Source: Leptospira fainei serovar Hurstbridge str. BUT 6 (GTDB lineage: Bacteria > Spirochaetota > Leptospiria > Leptospirales > Leptospiraceae). From it: a stretch of DNA of 64,000 nt. Under the pieces are notes generated by a model. That model was not told where the DNA came from. It searched no databases and worked only from the letters and a program-made list of their open reading frames with translations. The first letter of the stretch is position 1. Each line of letters starts with the position of its first letter. Below, piece by piece: positions 53,878-62,559 of the stretch. A program made the translations under genes and the position numbers. The stretch is taken from assembly GCF_000306235.2 (NCBI RefSeq), contig NZ_AKWZ02000010.1, positions 1,364,001-1,428,000 on the forward strand. The letters are read 5' to 3'.

Positions 53878-55031
53878 GAGTGGATCACCTCCTTCGTAAT
53901 CGAAACTTCCTCTCTTGGTAAAAAAGGAATTCTGGCAACCGCTACTGTCAGATTTTTACTCTCGGGTGTTCTCTTGTATTTTCTTTTAGGGACTAATAGC
54001 AAATCGGTACTTGCGCCGAGCAATGCCGCAGCTTCACAAACCGATCGGGTTTCTACATGCTTCATCGCCATCAAGGAGGGTGAAACAATGCCGGAAGCTC
54101 GATCCAAATCCGGCGCCGGGAACGTGAGAAATTCCCATTGATATTTTTCGGCCACTTCAAGGAAGGCCTGCTCGTTATACTTTCGATCGATACTCGCGAT
54201 CGCACGAACACTTTTCAAACTTAAACCGTTCTCTTCCAACGTTGTCATAATCCCGGATCTTACATCTTCGAAGGATATATCACGATCACAACCCAATCCT
54301 AATACAAGGCTTTTGGGTTTATATATTACGGAATTATTATAGTGGTTCGGATGAGTTTGTCTTATGTTCGATCGATCGGAAGCGATTAATAATACTTCAT
54401 ACTTGCTCGGATCAACAGTCTCGAGCGAAGTGGAATATTCGACGCCGGGAGGCAAAGGTTTATCTTTTGGCCACCAATCCGATTCTCCGCATTCCTGCAC
54501 GAATATTACTTTGGTTTCATTCACGACTGCAGCGCAGGCACGGGTAACGTTTCTATCCTGATCTTCCAAAACCCAACCTAAGTCTCTTCCTAAGATATCA
54601 ACGGTCAGGGTTCCGGCTACGTCAGAGGCGGTGGTGATCACAGGCGTATTTTCTAACTCCTTGGAAACGATTTGAGTAAAAAAATTGCCTCTGCCTACGT
54701 GACCGGAAAGAACGCAGATAGAGAATAGACCTTTATCATCCACGCATATGACTGCCGGATCTACTTTCTTATTTTGTAATAGAGGTGCGATCATTCTCAC
54801 TACGGCTCCGACACTTATTATGAAAATGTGGCAGTCGTACTGAGTGAACGTTTCCCGCAATGTCGAATCCATCGGCAAAGATAGACTTAACGAATTTGCG
54901 GGTGCCTGATCCGAGAATTTTTTCGATACGAAGAGATCGGCGCCGTCGAGAGATTTCCGAAGTCGCTCGCCGATCACAATCCCATGTTTCGTAATCGCAT
55001 AGATGGCGTACGGCTTTCTAATCGGATTCAT
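53874..55031 (-). CDS. cbiG: Cobalt-precorrin-5A hydrolase
   Basis: 385 residues with the three CbiG parts: N-terminal (YAITKHGIVIGERLR, CHIFIISVGAVVRMIAPLLQNKKVDPAVICVDDKG, LSGHVGRGN), the middle region, and a C-terminal CbiG/CobE domain (GLGCDRDISFEDV, AIASIDRK, SVCEAAALLGA). Opens the delta-lactone and releases acetaldehyde for ring contraction in the early-cobalt route. Overlaps cbiL by 14 bp and cbiH by 4 bp. Confidence 0.94.
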   Translation of the reverse strand: MNPIRKPYAIYAITKHGIVIGERLRKSLDGADLFVSKKFSDQAPANSLSLSLPMDSTLRETFTQYDCHIFIISVGAVVRMIAPLLQNKKVDPAVICVDDKGLFSICVLSGHVGRGNFFTQIVSKELENTPVITTASDVAGTLTVDILGRDLGWVLEDQDRNVTRACAAVVNETKVIFVQECGESDWWPKDKPLPPGVEYSTSLETVDPSKYEVLLIASDRSNIRQTHPNHYNNSVIYKPKSLVLGLGCDRDISFEDVRSGIMTTLEENGLSLKSVRAIASIDRKYNEQAFLEVAEKYQWEFLTFPAPDLDRASGIVSPSLMAMKHVETRSVCEAAALLGASTDLLLVPKRKYKRTPESKNLTVAVARIPFLPREEVSITKEVIHS

Positions 55032-55785
55032 GTATCTCTCCTCGAAGCACTCCTTTTCGTTTGCGGATGGAAATTAAAACCATGGAGAAGTAATCGCAGC
55101 TTTCGTTTTGAATCGATTCCAAATCGGTTACGATTTTCTGTTTATCGGTAGTTCCGTAAGAAACGTAGGTTGCGTTTTCCAAGAGCCCGAGCAGTTTTAA
55201 AATTCTTACTAATTCAGGGATGACTTGGCCGACTTTGGTTAAAACGATCGAATCAAAGTCTTCTACAAGTCTAGGCAGATCTTCCAAACCGTAAGTTGCT
55301 GGTAGGACGCAAAAGCGTTCGCGTCCGTCGGCTAACGGAATTTGTAATGCGGCGGGGATTGCGGTTACTGAAGTGACTGCCGGAACGATTTCTATCTCGA
55401 TTCCCGGCCATCGATCGGGAGCCTCCTCCCTAAGGTAATTCCAGGAACTGTATACGGAAGGATCGCCTTGAGTAATGAACGCGACTTTTTTTCCGTCCAT
55501 CAATCTTGTTCCGATTTCGTTGAAAGCTTTGTCCCAGGCGGGTACTAGAACCGAGGGGTCTTTGCTCATCGGGAAATGCAGAAAAATTTTTTCCTGTTCG
55601 GGATTTTCCTTAACAAGCGGGGAACAAACTCTCCATGCGAAAGAGGGTAGGTGTTCGCTGCTTTTAGGAATTGCGAGTACTTCCGCATCGTTTAGGACAT
55701 TGATTGCCCTTAACGTGATTAAATCGGTCGCTCCCGGGCCGACTCCGACCCCGAATAATTTGCCTAACGTTTTGATTTGGTTCAT
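55018..55785 (-). CDS. cbiL: (Cobalt-)precorrin-2 C20-methyltransferase
   Basis: 255 residues. GVGVGPGATDLITLRAINVLNDAEVLAIPKS, FITQGDPSVYSSWNYL, IVPAVTSVTAIPAALQIPLADGRERFCVLPA are CbiL/CobI hallmarks. Methylates C20. Overlaps the cbiET stop by 1 bp. Confidence 0.95.
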   Translation of the reverse strand: MNQIKTLGKLFGVGVGPGATDLITLRAINVLNDAEVLAIPKSSEHLPSFAWRVCSPLVKENPEQEKIFLHFPMSKDPSVLVPAWDKAFNEIGTRLMDGKKVAFITQGDPSVYSSWNYLREEAPDRWPGIEIEIVPAVTSVTAIPAALQIPLADGRERFCVLPATYGLEDLPRLVEDFDSIVLTKVGQVIPELVRILKLLGLLENATYVSYGTTDKQKIVTDLESIQNESCDYFSMVLISIRKRKGVLRGEIHESD

Positions 55786-57023
55786 TATAATTCCATGTTT
55801 CGTTTAATAGTTTTAAAGATATGAATGGGGTTCAAGGCTTCGTAGCGGAGATACGTCGCCAATTTTTGCCCTCTTGAGACGCTGAGCAGAATTACTTCCA
55901 TTTCCGACCCGAGATTCTTGAAAGCTTGGTATGCCTCTGATACGTTATCCAATGTGACAGCATTTACGACGAGTCTACCGCCTTCCTTCAATCTTTGATA
56001 GGATATGTTTATGATTTCTTCCAGACTCCCCTTAGATCCGCCTACGAATACGCAATCCGGAGACGGGAGGTCAGAGAGTGCTTCCGGCGCTCGACCTTCA
56101 ATTATGAAAACGTTATCGGCTGTATGAGAAAGTTTATTCTCCCGGCAAATTTCTACCCCTTCCGGATCGATTTCGATAGCATACGCTCTTCCTTCAGAAG
56201 CTAGAAAAGCAGCTTCTATCGAGACGGAGCCCGAACCTGCACCGATATCCCAAATAACGGAATCGGTCCGAATTTCCATAGCGGCAAGGGATAGAATTCT
56301 CACTTCCTTTTTGGTGATTAAGCCTTTTTTAGGAATTCTCTTTGCATATTCGTCTTCCTCTCTATAAGGAATGACCGAAGGACGTTTCCATTCCAAGTCT
56401 TCCCTAATAAGAATTAACACGTTTAGATCGGAAATATCGGATATCGTACTTAATTCAGAAATCGTAAATTTCCGAACTACCTCGTCTTTTCCTCCTAGAT
56501 TTTCGCAGACGTAGGCTATCCAATCCGTTTCCCCGAACTCCATCATATTTCGAGCGATTGAGGCGGGAGAGTTCGACCCGTCGGTAAAACAGGCGACTTT
56601 ATTATGAAATTTTAATTTATTTACGAATCCTGTTTTGTCGCGTCCATGCAAGGAAATGATCTTAGCGTCATCCCAATTGATTCCGATTTTCGCAAAGGCT
56701 CGTTGCATAGAACTCGGTGCGGGAATGAATTCGACGTGCTCCACTCCGATTTTTTTTCTTACTAAATTTCCGATTCCGTAAAATAGAGGATCACCGGAAG
56801 CGAGTATGCAGATGGTATTTTCCCCGGAAAGTTCGGCAATATGATCGATTGTCGCAGTAATGTTTTCTTTTAACGGTATTCGTTGTCCGTCAAACTCGGG
56901 AAAAAAGTCCAAATGTCTTTCTCCTCCGGCGAGTATGTTTGCTCTCGCAACTGCTCCCATAGCCTGACTGGATAAGCCGACGCATCCGTCGTCTCCGATT
57001 CCGACTACCACGACGGCTTTCAT
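55785..57023 (-). CDS. cbiET: Precorrin-6Y C5,15-methyltransferase (decarboxylating), CbiE-CbiT fusion
   Basis: 412 residues, the CobL-type fusion. Residues 1-205 are a CbiE methylase (VVGIGDDGCVGLSSQAMGAV, GGERHLDFFPEF, ILASGDPLFYGIGN, FIPAPSSMQRAFAKIGINWDDA). From about 225 a CbiT class I methyltransferase follows (LITKKEVRILSLAAMEI, IWDIGAGSGSVSIEAAFLA, EGRAPEAL, FVGGSKGSLEEII). It methylates C5 and C15 and decarboxylates the C12 acetate. Confidence 0.95.
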   Translation of the reverse strand: MKAVVVVGIGDDGCVGLSSQAMGAVARANILAGGERHLDFFPEFDGQRIPLKENITATIDHIAELSGENTICILASGDPLFYGIGNLVRKKIGVEHVEFIPAPSSMQRAFAKIGINWDDAKIISLHGRDKTGFVNKLKFHNKVACFTDGSNSPASIARNMMEFGETDWIAYVCENLGGKDEVVRKFTISELSTISDISDLNVLILIREDLEWKRPSVIPYREEDEYAKRIPKKGLITKKEVRILSLAAMEIRTDSVIWDIGAGSGSVSIEAAFLASEGRAYAIEIDPEGVEICRENKLSHTADNVFIIEGRAPEALSDLPSPDCVFVGGSKGSLEEIINISYQRLKEGGRLVVNAVTLDNVSEAYQAFKNLGSEMEVILLSVSRGQKLATYLRYEALNPIHIFKTIKRNMEL

Positions 57024-57679
57024 ACATGATTTCCTTTGGCGGATAATAATAGAAGGGCATGCAGGATCGCTACGGCAATCGTGCTGCCTCCTTTTCTACC
57101 CCGAGTTATGATATAGGGAATGGAGCCTTGTAAAGCCATTACCGATTCTTTTGATTCGCTTGCCGACACAAAGCCGACGGGAACTCCTATAATCAAGGAA
57201 GGTTTCGCTTCATTACTTTCGATCAAACGGACTATCTCCAAGAGAGCGGTAGGCGCGTTCCCGATAGCAAGGATACTTCCGTCTAAGAGGCCAAGATCAG
57301 ACGCTTTTCGAATCGATTCGATTGCTCTTGTAGAATTTTTTTCTTTGGCTTTTTGAATTACGTCCGGATCGGAAATGAAGCTATGAGTTTTGCAACCGTA
57401 AGCATCGAGCCGCTCCCGATTCAGACCGGCTAAGATCATTTGCACGTCGCAAATAATCGAACAGCCGCGTTTCAATGCTGTGATGCCTGATGACACTGCC
57501 TCCGGATGTATTTTTGTAAGGTCTTTGAATTCAAAATCGGCGGTCGCATGAATGATTCTGCGAACGATTTCCCAATCGGGCGGAGGAAAAGAATGGGCGC
57601 CCGCCTCTTCGTCGATGATTTGAAACGATTTATCTTCTATATTTCGTCCAAGGGTTGTCATTTGTCGCATGTCGTTCAT
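57020..57679 (-). CDS. cbiC: (Cobalt-)precorrin-8 methylmutase
   Basis: 219 residues from ATG 57677-57679; a TTG frame to 57748 would overlap cbiD and exceed family length. The catalytic His44 lies in RRIIHATADFEF; CDVQMILAGLN, IGNAPTALLEI, IGVPVGFVSASESK and RGRKGGSTIAVA complete the CbiC/CobH pattern. Moves the C11 methyl to C12. Confidence 0.95.
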   Translation of the reverse strand: MNDMRQMTTLGRNIEDKSFQIIDEEAGAHSFPPPDWEIVRRIIHATADFEFKDLTKIHPEAVSSGITALKRGCSIICDVQMILAGLNRERLDAYGCKTHSFISDPDVIQKAKEKNSTRAIESIRKASDLGLLDGSILAIGNAPTALLEIVRLIESNEAKPSLIIGVPVGFVSASESKESVMALQGSIPYIITRGRKGGSTIAVAILHALLLLSAKGNHV

Positions 57680-57710
57680 AGTGGTGATAATAAGTCCTTT
57701 AAATATATTC

Positions 57711-58790
57711 TCATTTTGCAATATACTCGCCGAGAGGAGCTCCGTCAAAATCGACGAGATAACAGGATATCTTTAAATTCGTGCCGGCGTGCTTCGTGCA
57801 ATTCTCGGAGACTTTTCGGCAAATCGTTGATAGTATTCCGGTGTTACCGGTTTCTTTCCACAGCTCCAACACATGTCTCGCAGTATTTGCCGCTTCCGTT
57901 TCGATACAAACTTTCTCAGGCACTCCTTTCGATCGTGCGATCTCGGCCAGAAGTTTCGTGTTGACGGAGGATCCCCCTCGATGTGTCATCATGACTCCGT
58001 CCGCCATCTTTGAAAGCTTGCCGATCATTCCCACGACTATGACCTGCGCCATAGATTCCTTAACCGCACTTTTGATTCCTGTCCCGATAAAGTCTCCGAC
58101 TTGTATAAACGAAGATTCGTTTAGTTCATGGAGAAGATCCATTGCGAATTTTTCGGACTTACCGCCGGTCGTGAGTACGACTGTGTCGGACCCCAATTCC
58201 TTCGCGACCGATATCGCTTGAATAACGCTAGCTTTGTATGCCGCCGTCGAATAAGGTTTTACGATTCCCGTTGTTCCGAGGATAGATATTCCGCCAATTA
58301 AACCCAACCGTTCGTTCATGGTTTTTTTAGCCATTTCCTGGCCGCCGGGAACGCTGATGGTTACTTCGGCGCCCGAAAAGGATGTTCCGATTAATTCCTC
58401 TAATATCATTTCCGTAATATTCTTTCTTGGTACGGGATTGATTGCGGGAGATCCTACTTCGAGACCGAGTCCTGCTTTTGTAACTGTTGCGACTCCTTCC
58501 CCGCCTTTTAAGATGACTTCGTTGGAATGCGTTAAACGAACTTCTGCGGTCAATTCGGCGCCATGCGTGCAATCAGGATCGTCGCCAGCGTCTTTGATGA
58601 TGCTACAGATCGCCATATCTTCGTTCAACTCGCAACGCTTCAAAGGGAAAGTGACTTTTCGCTTGTTCGGAAGAGTCGTTTCGATTTCTAGAATAGGCGC
58701 TTTCTTGATTAACGCTCTCGTTGCAGCTTTTGCGGCCGCAGCGGAACAAGCGCCAGTCGTAAATCCCTCTCTTAATTCTTTTGCCGCCAT
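57711..58790 (-). CDS. cbiD: Cobalt-precorrin-5B C1-methyltransferase
   Basis: 359 residues. LREGFTTGACSAAAAKAA at the start, then DAGDDPDCTHGAEL, INPVPRKNI, TISVPGGQEMAKKTMNERLGLIGGISILGTTGIVKPYS and GDFIGTGI are diagnostic of CbiD. It methylates C1 in the early-cobalt route and, with CbiG, sets the pathway type. Confidence 0.96.
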   Translation of the reverse strand: MAAKELREGFTTGACSAAAAKAATRALIKKAPILEIETTLPNKRKVTFPLKRCELNEDMAICSIIKDAGDDPDCTHGAELTAEVRLTHSNEVILKGGEGVATVTKAGLGLEVGSPAINPVPRKNITEMILEELIGTSFSGAEVTISVPGGQEMAKKTMNERLGLIGGISILGTTGIVKPYSTAAYKASVIQAISVAKELGSDTVVLTTGGKSEKFAMDLLHELNESSFIQVGDFIGTGIKSAVKESMAQVIVVGMIGKLSKMADGVMMTHRGGSSVNTKLLAEIARSKGVPEKVCIETEAANTARHVLELWKETGNTGILSTICRKVSENCTKHAGTNLKISCYLVDFDGAPLGEYIAK

Positions 58791-58808
58791 TCATTTTTAC
58801 TCTGTCGT

Positions 58809-59573
58809 TCAAGCGCCGAGACGAATTCCATTTTCATTTAATGATTCCGAACGAAAAAAAGGTTCAACGCCGATGAATTCCGAATCCGCTCCGGTTTCTT
58901 CCAGGAGTATTTTAATTTCATTTAATATCGTTCCGTTTCCGCTCAAGAAAAAACTAGAAAACGAATTCCGATCTCTTAAAGCCCATCGGATAAACGAAAG
59001 CGCAGCACTCGGTTGCCACATGTCTCCGGTAGGTCGAACCGGAATAAATTCGACGTTTACGTTCTTAGAAGAAATTTCCCGACGAACCCACGCGACCAAA
59101 TCCTGTTTTTCGGCGGATGATAGTAGCCATACAAGCTTGGTAAAATTAATCCGGTCGCGAAATTTAGAACAAGAAAGCAAGGATAAGGATGAAGTAATGC
59201 CGCTATCGGTTGCGATTAGTAGCGCCGAACCAGATTTAGGCCAATTCGTATTTCCGGCAAATTTTCCCCAAGGACCGGAGAATTCCAACTCGGTTCCGAT
59301 CGCAAGATTTTGCAAATGAGCGGTTACATTTCCCGAATCGACTTTTCGAATTAATAGTTGAAAGGTCGAATGTTCCGAGTCTGCGGAAAGAATCGTATAT
59401 GCTCTTTTTAATTGTTTCCCGTCTGCGGAAGTTTTGCCGGAATTTATGATTATATATTGGCCGCCGACGGAGTTTAGCGATTCATTCTCGGAGAGAACAA
59501 ACGTATACAAACTATAGTGTTCGTCGATTGTCTTTCTATCAATGAGAGTGGTTGTCTTTGGAACGGAAGCCAT
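58809..59573 (-). CDS. FNR-like FAD/NAD(P) oxidoreductase in the cobalamin operon
   Basis: 254 residues. An AAGG ribosome site precedes ATG 59571-59573. Ferredoxin-reductase-type FAD domain (GGQYIIINSG, RAYTILSADSEHSTFQLLIRKV, GNVTAHLQNLAIGTELEFSGPWGKF) and a nucleotide domain (ALLIATDSGITSSLSLL, LVWLLSSAEKQDL, FFLSGNGTILNEIKILLEETGA). No Fe-S ligand pattern. It lies between DUF3209 and cbiD. The operon shows no CbiJ/CobK, so this enzyme could reduce cobalt-precorrin-6A or keep cobalt as Co(I)/Co(II); both are inference. Confidence 0.82.
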   Translation of the reverse strand: MASVPKTTTLIDRKTIDEHYSLYTFVLSENESLNSVGGQYIIINSGKTSADGKQLKRAYTILSADSEHSTFQLLIRKVDSGNVTAHLQNLAIGTELEFSGPWGKFAGNTNWPKSGSALLIATDSGITSSLSLLSCSKFRDRINFTKLVWLLSSAEKQDLVAWVRREISSKNVNVEFIPVRPTGDMWQPSAALSFIRWALRDRNSFSSFFLSGNGTILNEIKILLEETGADSEFIGVEPFFRSESLNENGIRLGA

Positions 59574-59582
59574 AAATCGACC

Positions 59583-59957
59583 TTACCCGGGATAGATCTC
59601 GTGAACGAAGTCGTGCATCTCTTCCAAATCGTTGAAGATCGTATTCATATTATGGAATGTGTTTTTCAATTCGAGTTCCACTTTTTTGGTAAGAATTAAA
59701 AGAGATCGATAATACGAAAGCTTAGGATCCGAAGGGTCCAGAACGGATATCTTTTGCTCTAGTTCCGTAAGACTATTCTCGTAGAATTGAAGAAGAGACG
59801 TTAAATTGCTCGCTTTCGAAAGACTTTGAATCGGTCCAGGCTGGGCTAGTAGATTTTGACCGATTTCATTTGCTTCGTGAATACGAGTGACTTCGTCTTC
59901 GATTCCCAATACATTCATCATTCCGAGTCGCAGAGCCGCGATTTCATGACACGCCAT
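59583..59957 (-). CDS. DUF3209-type conserved protein of cobalamin clusters
   Basis: 124 residues, fully helical. ATG follows TAGGAG. The N-terminus MACHEIAALRLGMMNVLGI is the conserved start I associate with DUF3209, which I recall from haloarchaeal cobalamin clusters beside cbiX. Conserved His/Cys at the N-terminus and scattered His/Met (NTFHNMNTIF, EMHDFVHEIYP) could bind metal. Function unknown; placement between cbiX and the oxidoreductase suggests a role in cobalt insertion or corrin reduction. Confidence 0.75.
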   Translation of the reverse strand: MACHEIAALRLGMMNVLGIEDEVTRIHEANEIGQNLLAQPGPIQSLSKASNLTSLLQFYENSLTELEQKISVLDPSDPKLSYYRSLLILTKKVELELKNTFHNMNTIFNDLEEMHDFVHEIYPG

Positions 59958-59968
59958 TTATATTTCTC

Positions 59969-61171
59969 CTATTGCATTATCGTATCGACTAATCTCGAAA
60001 CGATTCGATCGTTTAACAAATGATCTCTAACTATTTCAGGGGCATCCATTTCTCGAACACCCTGATACCAAATTCCGTCGGGATAGACGACAAGCGAGGG
60101 ACCTTCGCCGCAACGACCTAGGCAGGAGGCTCGAGTGACTCGAAAATCCTTTTGTTTACCCGCTCTCTTTATTTCGGATCGTAACTTTGCGATTAATGGA
60201 ACACTTCCTTTAGCGGAACAATCTATATTATCGCAAACTAATATATGTTTTTGGATATTTCTGTGCGGGAATTCGTGCGGAGCGGCCTGGGAATGAGTCT
60301 CCATATGCCGGACGCTCCATAGCAAAGCTTTTAAGCCCCCGACTTTACTTGCTAAACCCGGAAGCCGTTCCCTATACTCGCAGGTTGCACAAGGAAGGAT
60401 TCCGGTTCCGGCAATCGCTTCCTGAATTCTATCGTTTAGAACTTTGAAAATGGCCGGGTCCGACCCAAAATGAGGCGCAATGATAGATTTGATCCAGGGA
60501 AATTTATCCGTAAAGGATTCCACCTTTTCCTGGATCGATTTTATAAGTCTTCCTCCGAAGAGAAAATACGGTAAGATCAGTAATTCTTCGGGTCGTAGCT
60601 TTGCCGCAACTTCCAGGCTGTCCGATAAAAGCGGTTTAGTAATTCCGATAAAAGAGGGTATTACGAAACTATATTCATTACTTTCTTCGAATAAACGAAC
60701 TAGTTTATAGAATTCTGAATTTGCATCCGCGTCGGAGGATCCTCGGCTAACTATTATCACTCCTCTTTTTTTAGGAATCCCGTCTTTCTTAATTATGCTC
60801 TCCGAAGCGCGGGTATGTAGGAGTTCCAGCATAGCGGGATGGACGCCTACGCAGTTTGCAGGTATTAATCTTACGGTCGGAAATTCTCTCCTAACTTCGT
60901 CCAGAACGATAGGAATATCGTTTTTGGTGTGTCCGGCGGAAAATAAGAACAGGGGAAGAATCAGAATGGTGGAATTTATTTGAGCGAATTCTCGCAGCGC
61001 TATTTTAAATTCCGGCCGAGCAAGTTCGATATATGAGTGTCGAATTTCCAAATCGGGTCTTTGAACGGAATATTCACTAACGAAACGTTCGAATTCATAA
61101 TTTGATCGCGTTTCACGACTTCCGTGTCCTACGATTAAAAGACCTAACTTATCCGAACGGGAAGAACTCAT
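59969..61171 (-). CDS. cbiX: Sirohydrochlorin cobaltochelatase CbiX fused to a 2Fe-2S thioredoxin-like domain
   Basis: 400 residues. Two CbiX half-domains come first: 1-125 with HGSRE (His16) and FSAGHTKND (His81), and 130-255, where the equivalent of the first His is Arg (SRGSSD). CATC (261-264) follows. The C-terminal 100 residues are a thioredoxin-like 2Fe-2S ferredoxin with Cys313, Cys318, Cys350 and Cys354 (CDNIDC, CLGRC) and VVYPDGIWY. Inserts cobalt into sirohydrochlorin. A C-terminal Fe-S centre is known in some CbiX proteins, but this fold is a different module. Overlaps cbtA by 4 bp. Confidence 0.92.
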   Translation of the reverse strand: MSSSRSDKLGLLIVGHGSRETRSNYEFERFVSEYSVQRPDLEIRHSYIELARPEFKIALREFAQINSTILILPLFLFSAGHTKNDIPIVLDEVRREFPTVRLIPANCVGVHPAMLELLHTRASESIIKKDGIPKKRGVIIVSRGSSDADANSEFYKLVRLFEESNEYSFVIPSFIGITKPLLSDSLEVAAKLRPEELLILPYFLFGGRLIKSIQEKVESFTDKFPWIKSIIAPHFGSDPAIFKVLNDRIQEAIAGTGILPCATCEYRERLPGLASKVGGLKALLWSVRHMETHSQAAPHEFPHRNIQKHILVCDNIDCSAKGSVPLIAKLRSEIKRAGKQKDFRVTRASCLGRCGEGPSLVVYPDGIWYQGVREMDAPEIVRDHLLNDRIVSRLVDTIMQ

Positions 61172-61968
61172 TGTATAAGCATTTCTCTGTCGCGTATTCT
61201 GTATGCGTCGATCGTCTTATCTTTGGCTAATCGTAAGAAAACTTGCATCGATAAACTTAACCAAAAGATAAAGTTTATCGTTAGACTATAATATATAAAA
61301 CGTGAACGTAATTCGATAGGAACCGGAGAGTTTAGTGCCTCGGTGTTTATCAAGTTCAAGAAAGGCAGGAAGGCTACGGAAAGCCCGATTAAAAATCCGA
61401 ATACCTTAACGATTCTTGCGGACTTCCCGGAAGATATTATAAGGTAAATTAAAACTCCGGTAAAGGAACAAGCGACGGATTGAATCCACCAGAGTTGGCG
61501 TGAGGCAAAACTTTCTTCGCTTCCGTTTCCCCCGGGGAGTTCCGGCGGATTGCCGATGGATGGGATTCCATGAAATATTAGAAATCCGACGAGGGCGGTT
61601 AAGAATGCGGACCGAATCGGAGATTGGAAGAAATTTCGGGAAAGGAAACCGAAAGAAAAACCTACTCCAAGAAACAAAGAAGAGATCATTCCGAAGGCTC
61701 CCCCAAGAAGGACGCAACCTACAACTGTCGGAATGAGCTGCAATTTTAGATTTTCTTTTAGATCGAATTGACCGACCGCATGATTACGAGAATGTAATGT
61801 TTCCTGAATGTGATGGTGACTACCTTTCTCTTCGTAAGTCTCCGCTTCCCAAATTAGAGGACTCGTAAAGAAAAGAAACAGCAATCCCCAAAGGATTCCG
61901 GCGAGAAGCCCGGACTTGCAGCCTTTTTGACAAAAGGAAAGCAATATATCCCATCTCGTCAATGGCAT
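61168..61968 (-). CDS. cbtA: Predicted cobalt transporter subunit CbtA
   Basis: 266 residues with five or six membrane helices (GLLAGILWGLLFLFFTSPLI, LIPTVVGCVLLGGAFGMISSLFLG and others). CbtA pattern: RSAFLTALVGFLIFHGIPSIGNPPELPG, and a His-containing loop (GSHHHIQETLHSRNHAV) in the first periplasmic stretch. With CbtB it is proposed to import cobalt. Overlaps both neighbours. Confidence 0.88.
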   Translation of the reverse strand: MPLTRWDILLSFCQKGCKSGLLAGILWGLLFLFFTSPLIWEAETYEEKGSHHHIQETLHSRNHAVGQFDLKENLKLQLIPTVVGCVLLGGAFGMISSLFLGVGFSFGFLSRNFFQSPIRSAFLTALVGFLIFHGIPSIGNPPELPGGNGSEESFASRQLWWIQSVACSFTGVLIYLIISSGKSARIVKVFGFLIGLSVAFLPFLNLINTEALNSPVPIELRSRFIYYSLTINFIFWLSLSMQVFLRLAKDKTIDAYRIRDREMLIQ

Positions 61969-62144
61969 GGAAATCCGGCGCTGTGTCGAAGATCATGAAA
62001 GGTATCATGAACGGCTGGCATTGATTCCAATCCAATCAAATATACCAGAAATATGGATATCACCGCTATTCCGATAATGAATAAGGGTCGCAGAAGCGCC
62101 GAAATCCTTTGAATTTGATTTCTTCCTATAGAAATCGCTGGCAT
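61959..62144 (-). CDS. cbtB: Predicted cobalt transporter subunit CbtB
   Basis: 61 residues: one membrane helix (PLFIIGIAVISIFLVYLIGL) and a C-terminal His-rich segment (VHDTFHDLRHSAGFPCH) that fits the CbtB metal-binding tail. AAGGAG lies 6 nt from the ATG. First gene of the cobalamin operon, directly downstream of the riboswitch. The 10-bp overlap with cbtA implies coupled translation. Confidence 0.9.
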   Translation of the reverse strand: MPAISIGRNQIQRISALLRPLFIIGIAVISIFLVYLIGLESMPAVHDTFHDLRHSAGFPCH

Positions 62145-62287
62145 AAAAATCTCCTTAGATTACATATAATCGTTGTTAGGTGCAGAATAAGGGGCGAGAA
62201 AAGCTCTCGCTCTTACATTGCGCTAGTTATTATGTGTTTTTCGCGGGAGTCTGCCTTAATTCCGAAGCAGATTCCTCACTCAGGGTT

Positions 62288-62475
62288 TTGATAGGGTGTC
62301 TTCTGACTTGAGTTCATCCTACTTAGAGCGCCTTCCCAGGTTTCCCCAGTGACTTATTGCTCCTTTCGTCCCTCTTACAGCGGCGGGTACCGTGACGGAA
62401 TCTCACCGTCTTCCGCAAGTGCGATACACTTACGTTCCTATATAAACTGTCCGTGCTTCCAGCCTATACCGGGCT
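62288..62475 (-). promoter_or_regulatory. Cobalamin (adenosylcobalamin) riboswitch
   Basis: Minus-strand RNA carries the cobalamin riboswitch core: GGTGAGATTCCGTCACGG, CCCGCCGCTGTAAGAGG, the B12-box-like AAGTCACTGGGGAAACCTGG, GAAGGCGCTCTAAGTAGGA and the closing AAGTCAGAAGAC. Outer stem P1 forms from ATAGG (62463-62467) and CCTAT (62291-62295). The downstream 140 nt up to the cbtB ribosome site include a GCGAGA / TCTCGC hairpin (62194-62210) without a strong T-run, so control may act on translation rather than by a classic terminator. It should repress the cbtB-to-cobC operon when adenosylcobalamin is plentiful. Confidence 0.93.
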
Positions 62476-62559
62476 TAGAAATTTTGCATAGGATTTTTTT
62501 GGGTCTTCGGTAAAAAAGCGACGGACTTAGGATTTCTATTTTAATCGGACGTATATTCG

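Noticed and set aside
57680..57748. N-terminal extension of cbiC into cbiD
   Set aside because: It uses a TTG within the cbiD tail and makes the protein longer than the family.
58318..59319. A 333-codon plus-strand open frame
   Set aside because: It is the complement of cbiD and the FNR-like gene, has no ribosome site and no protein pattern.
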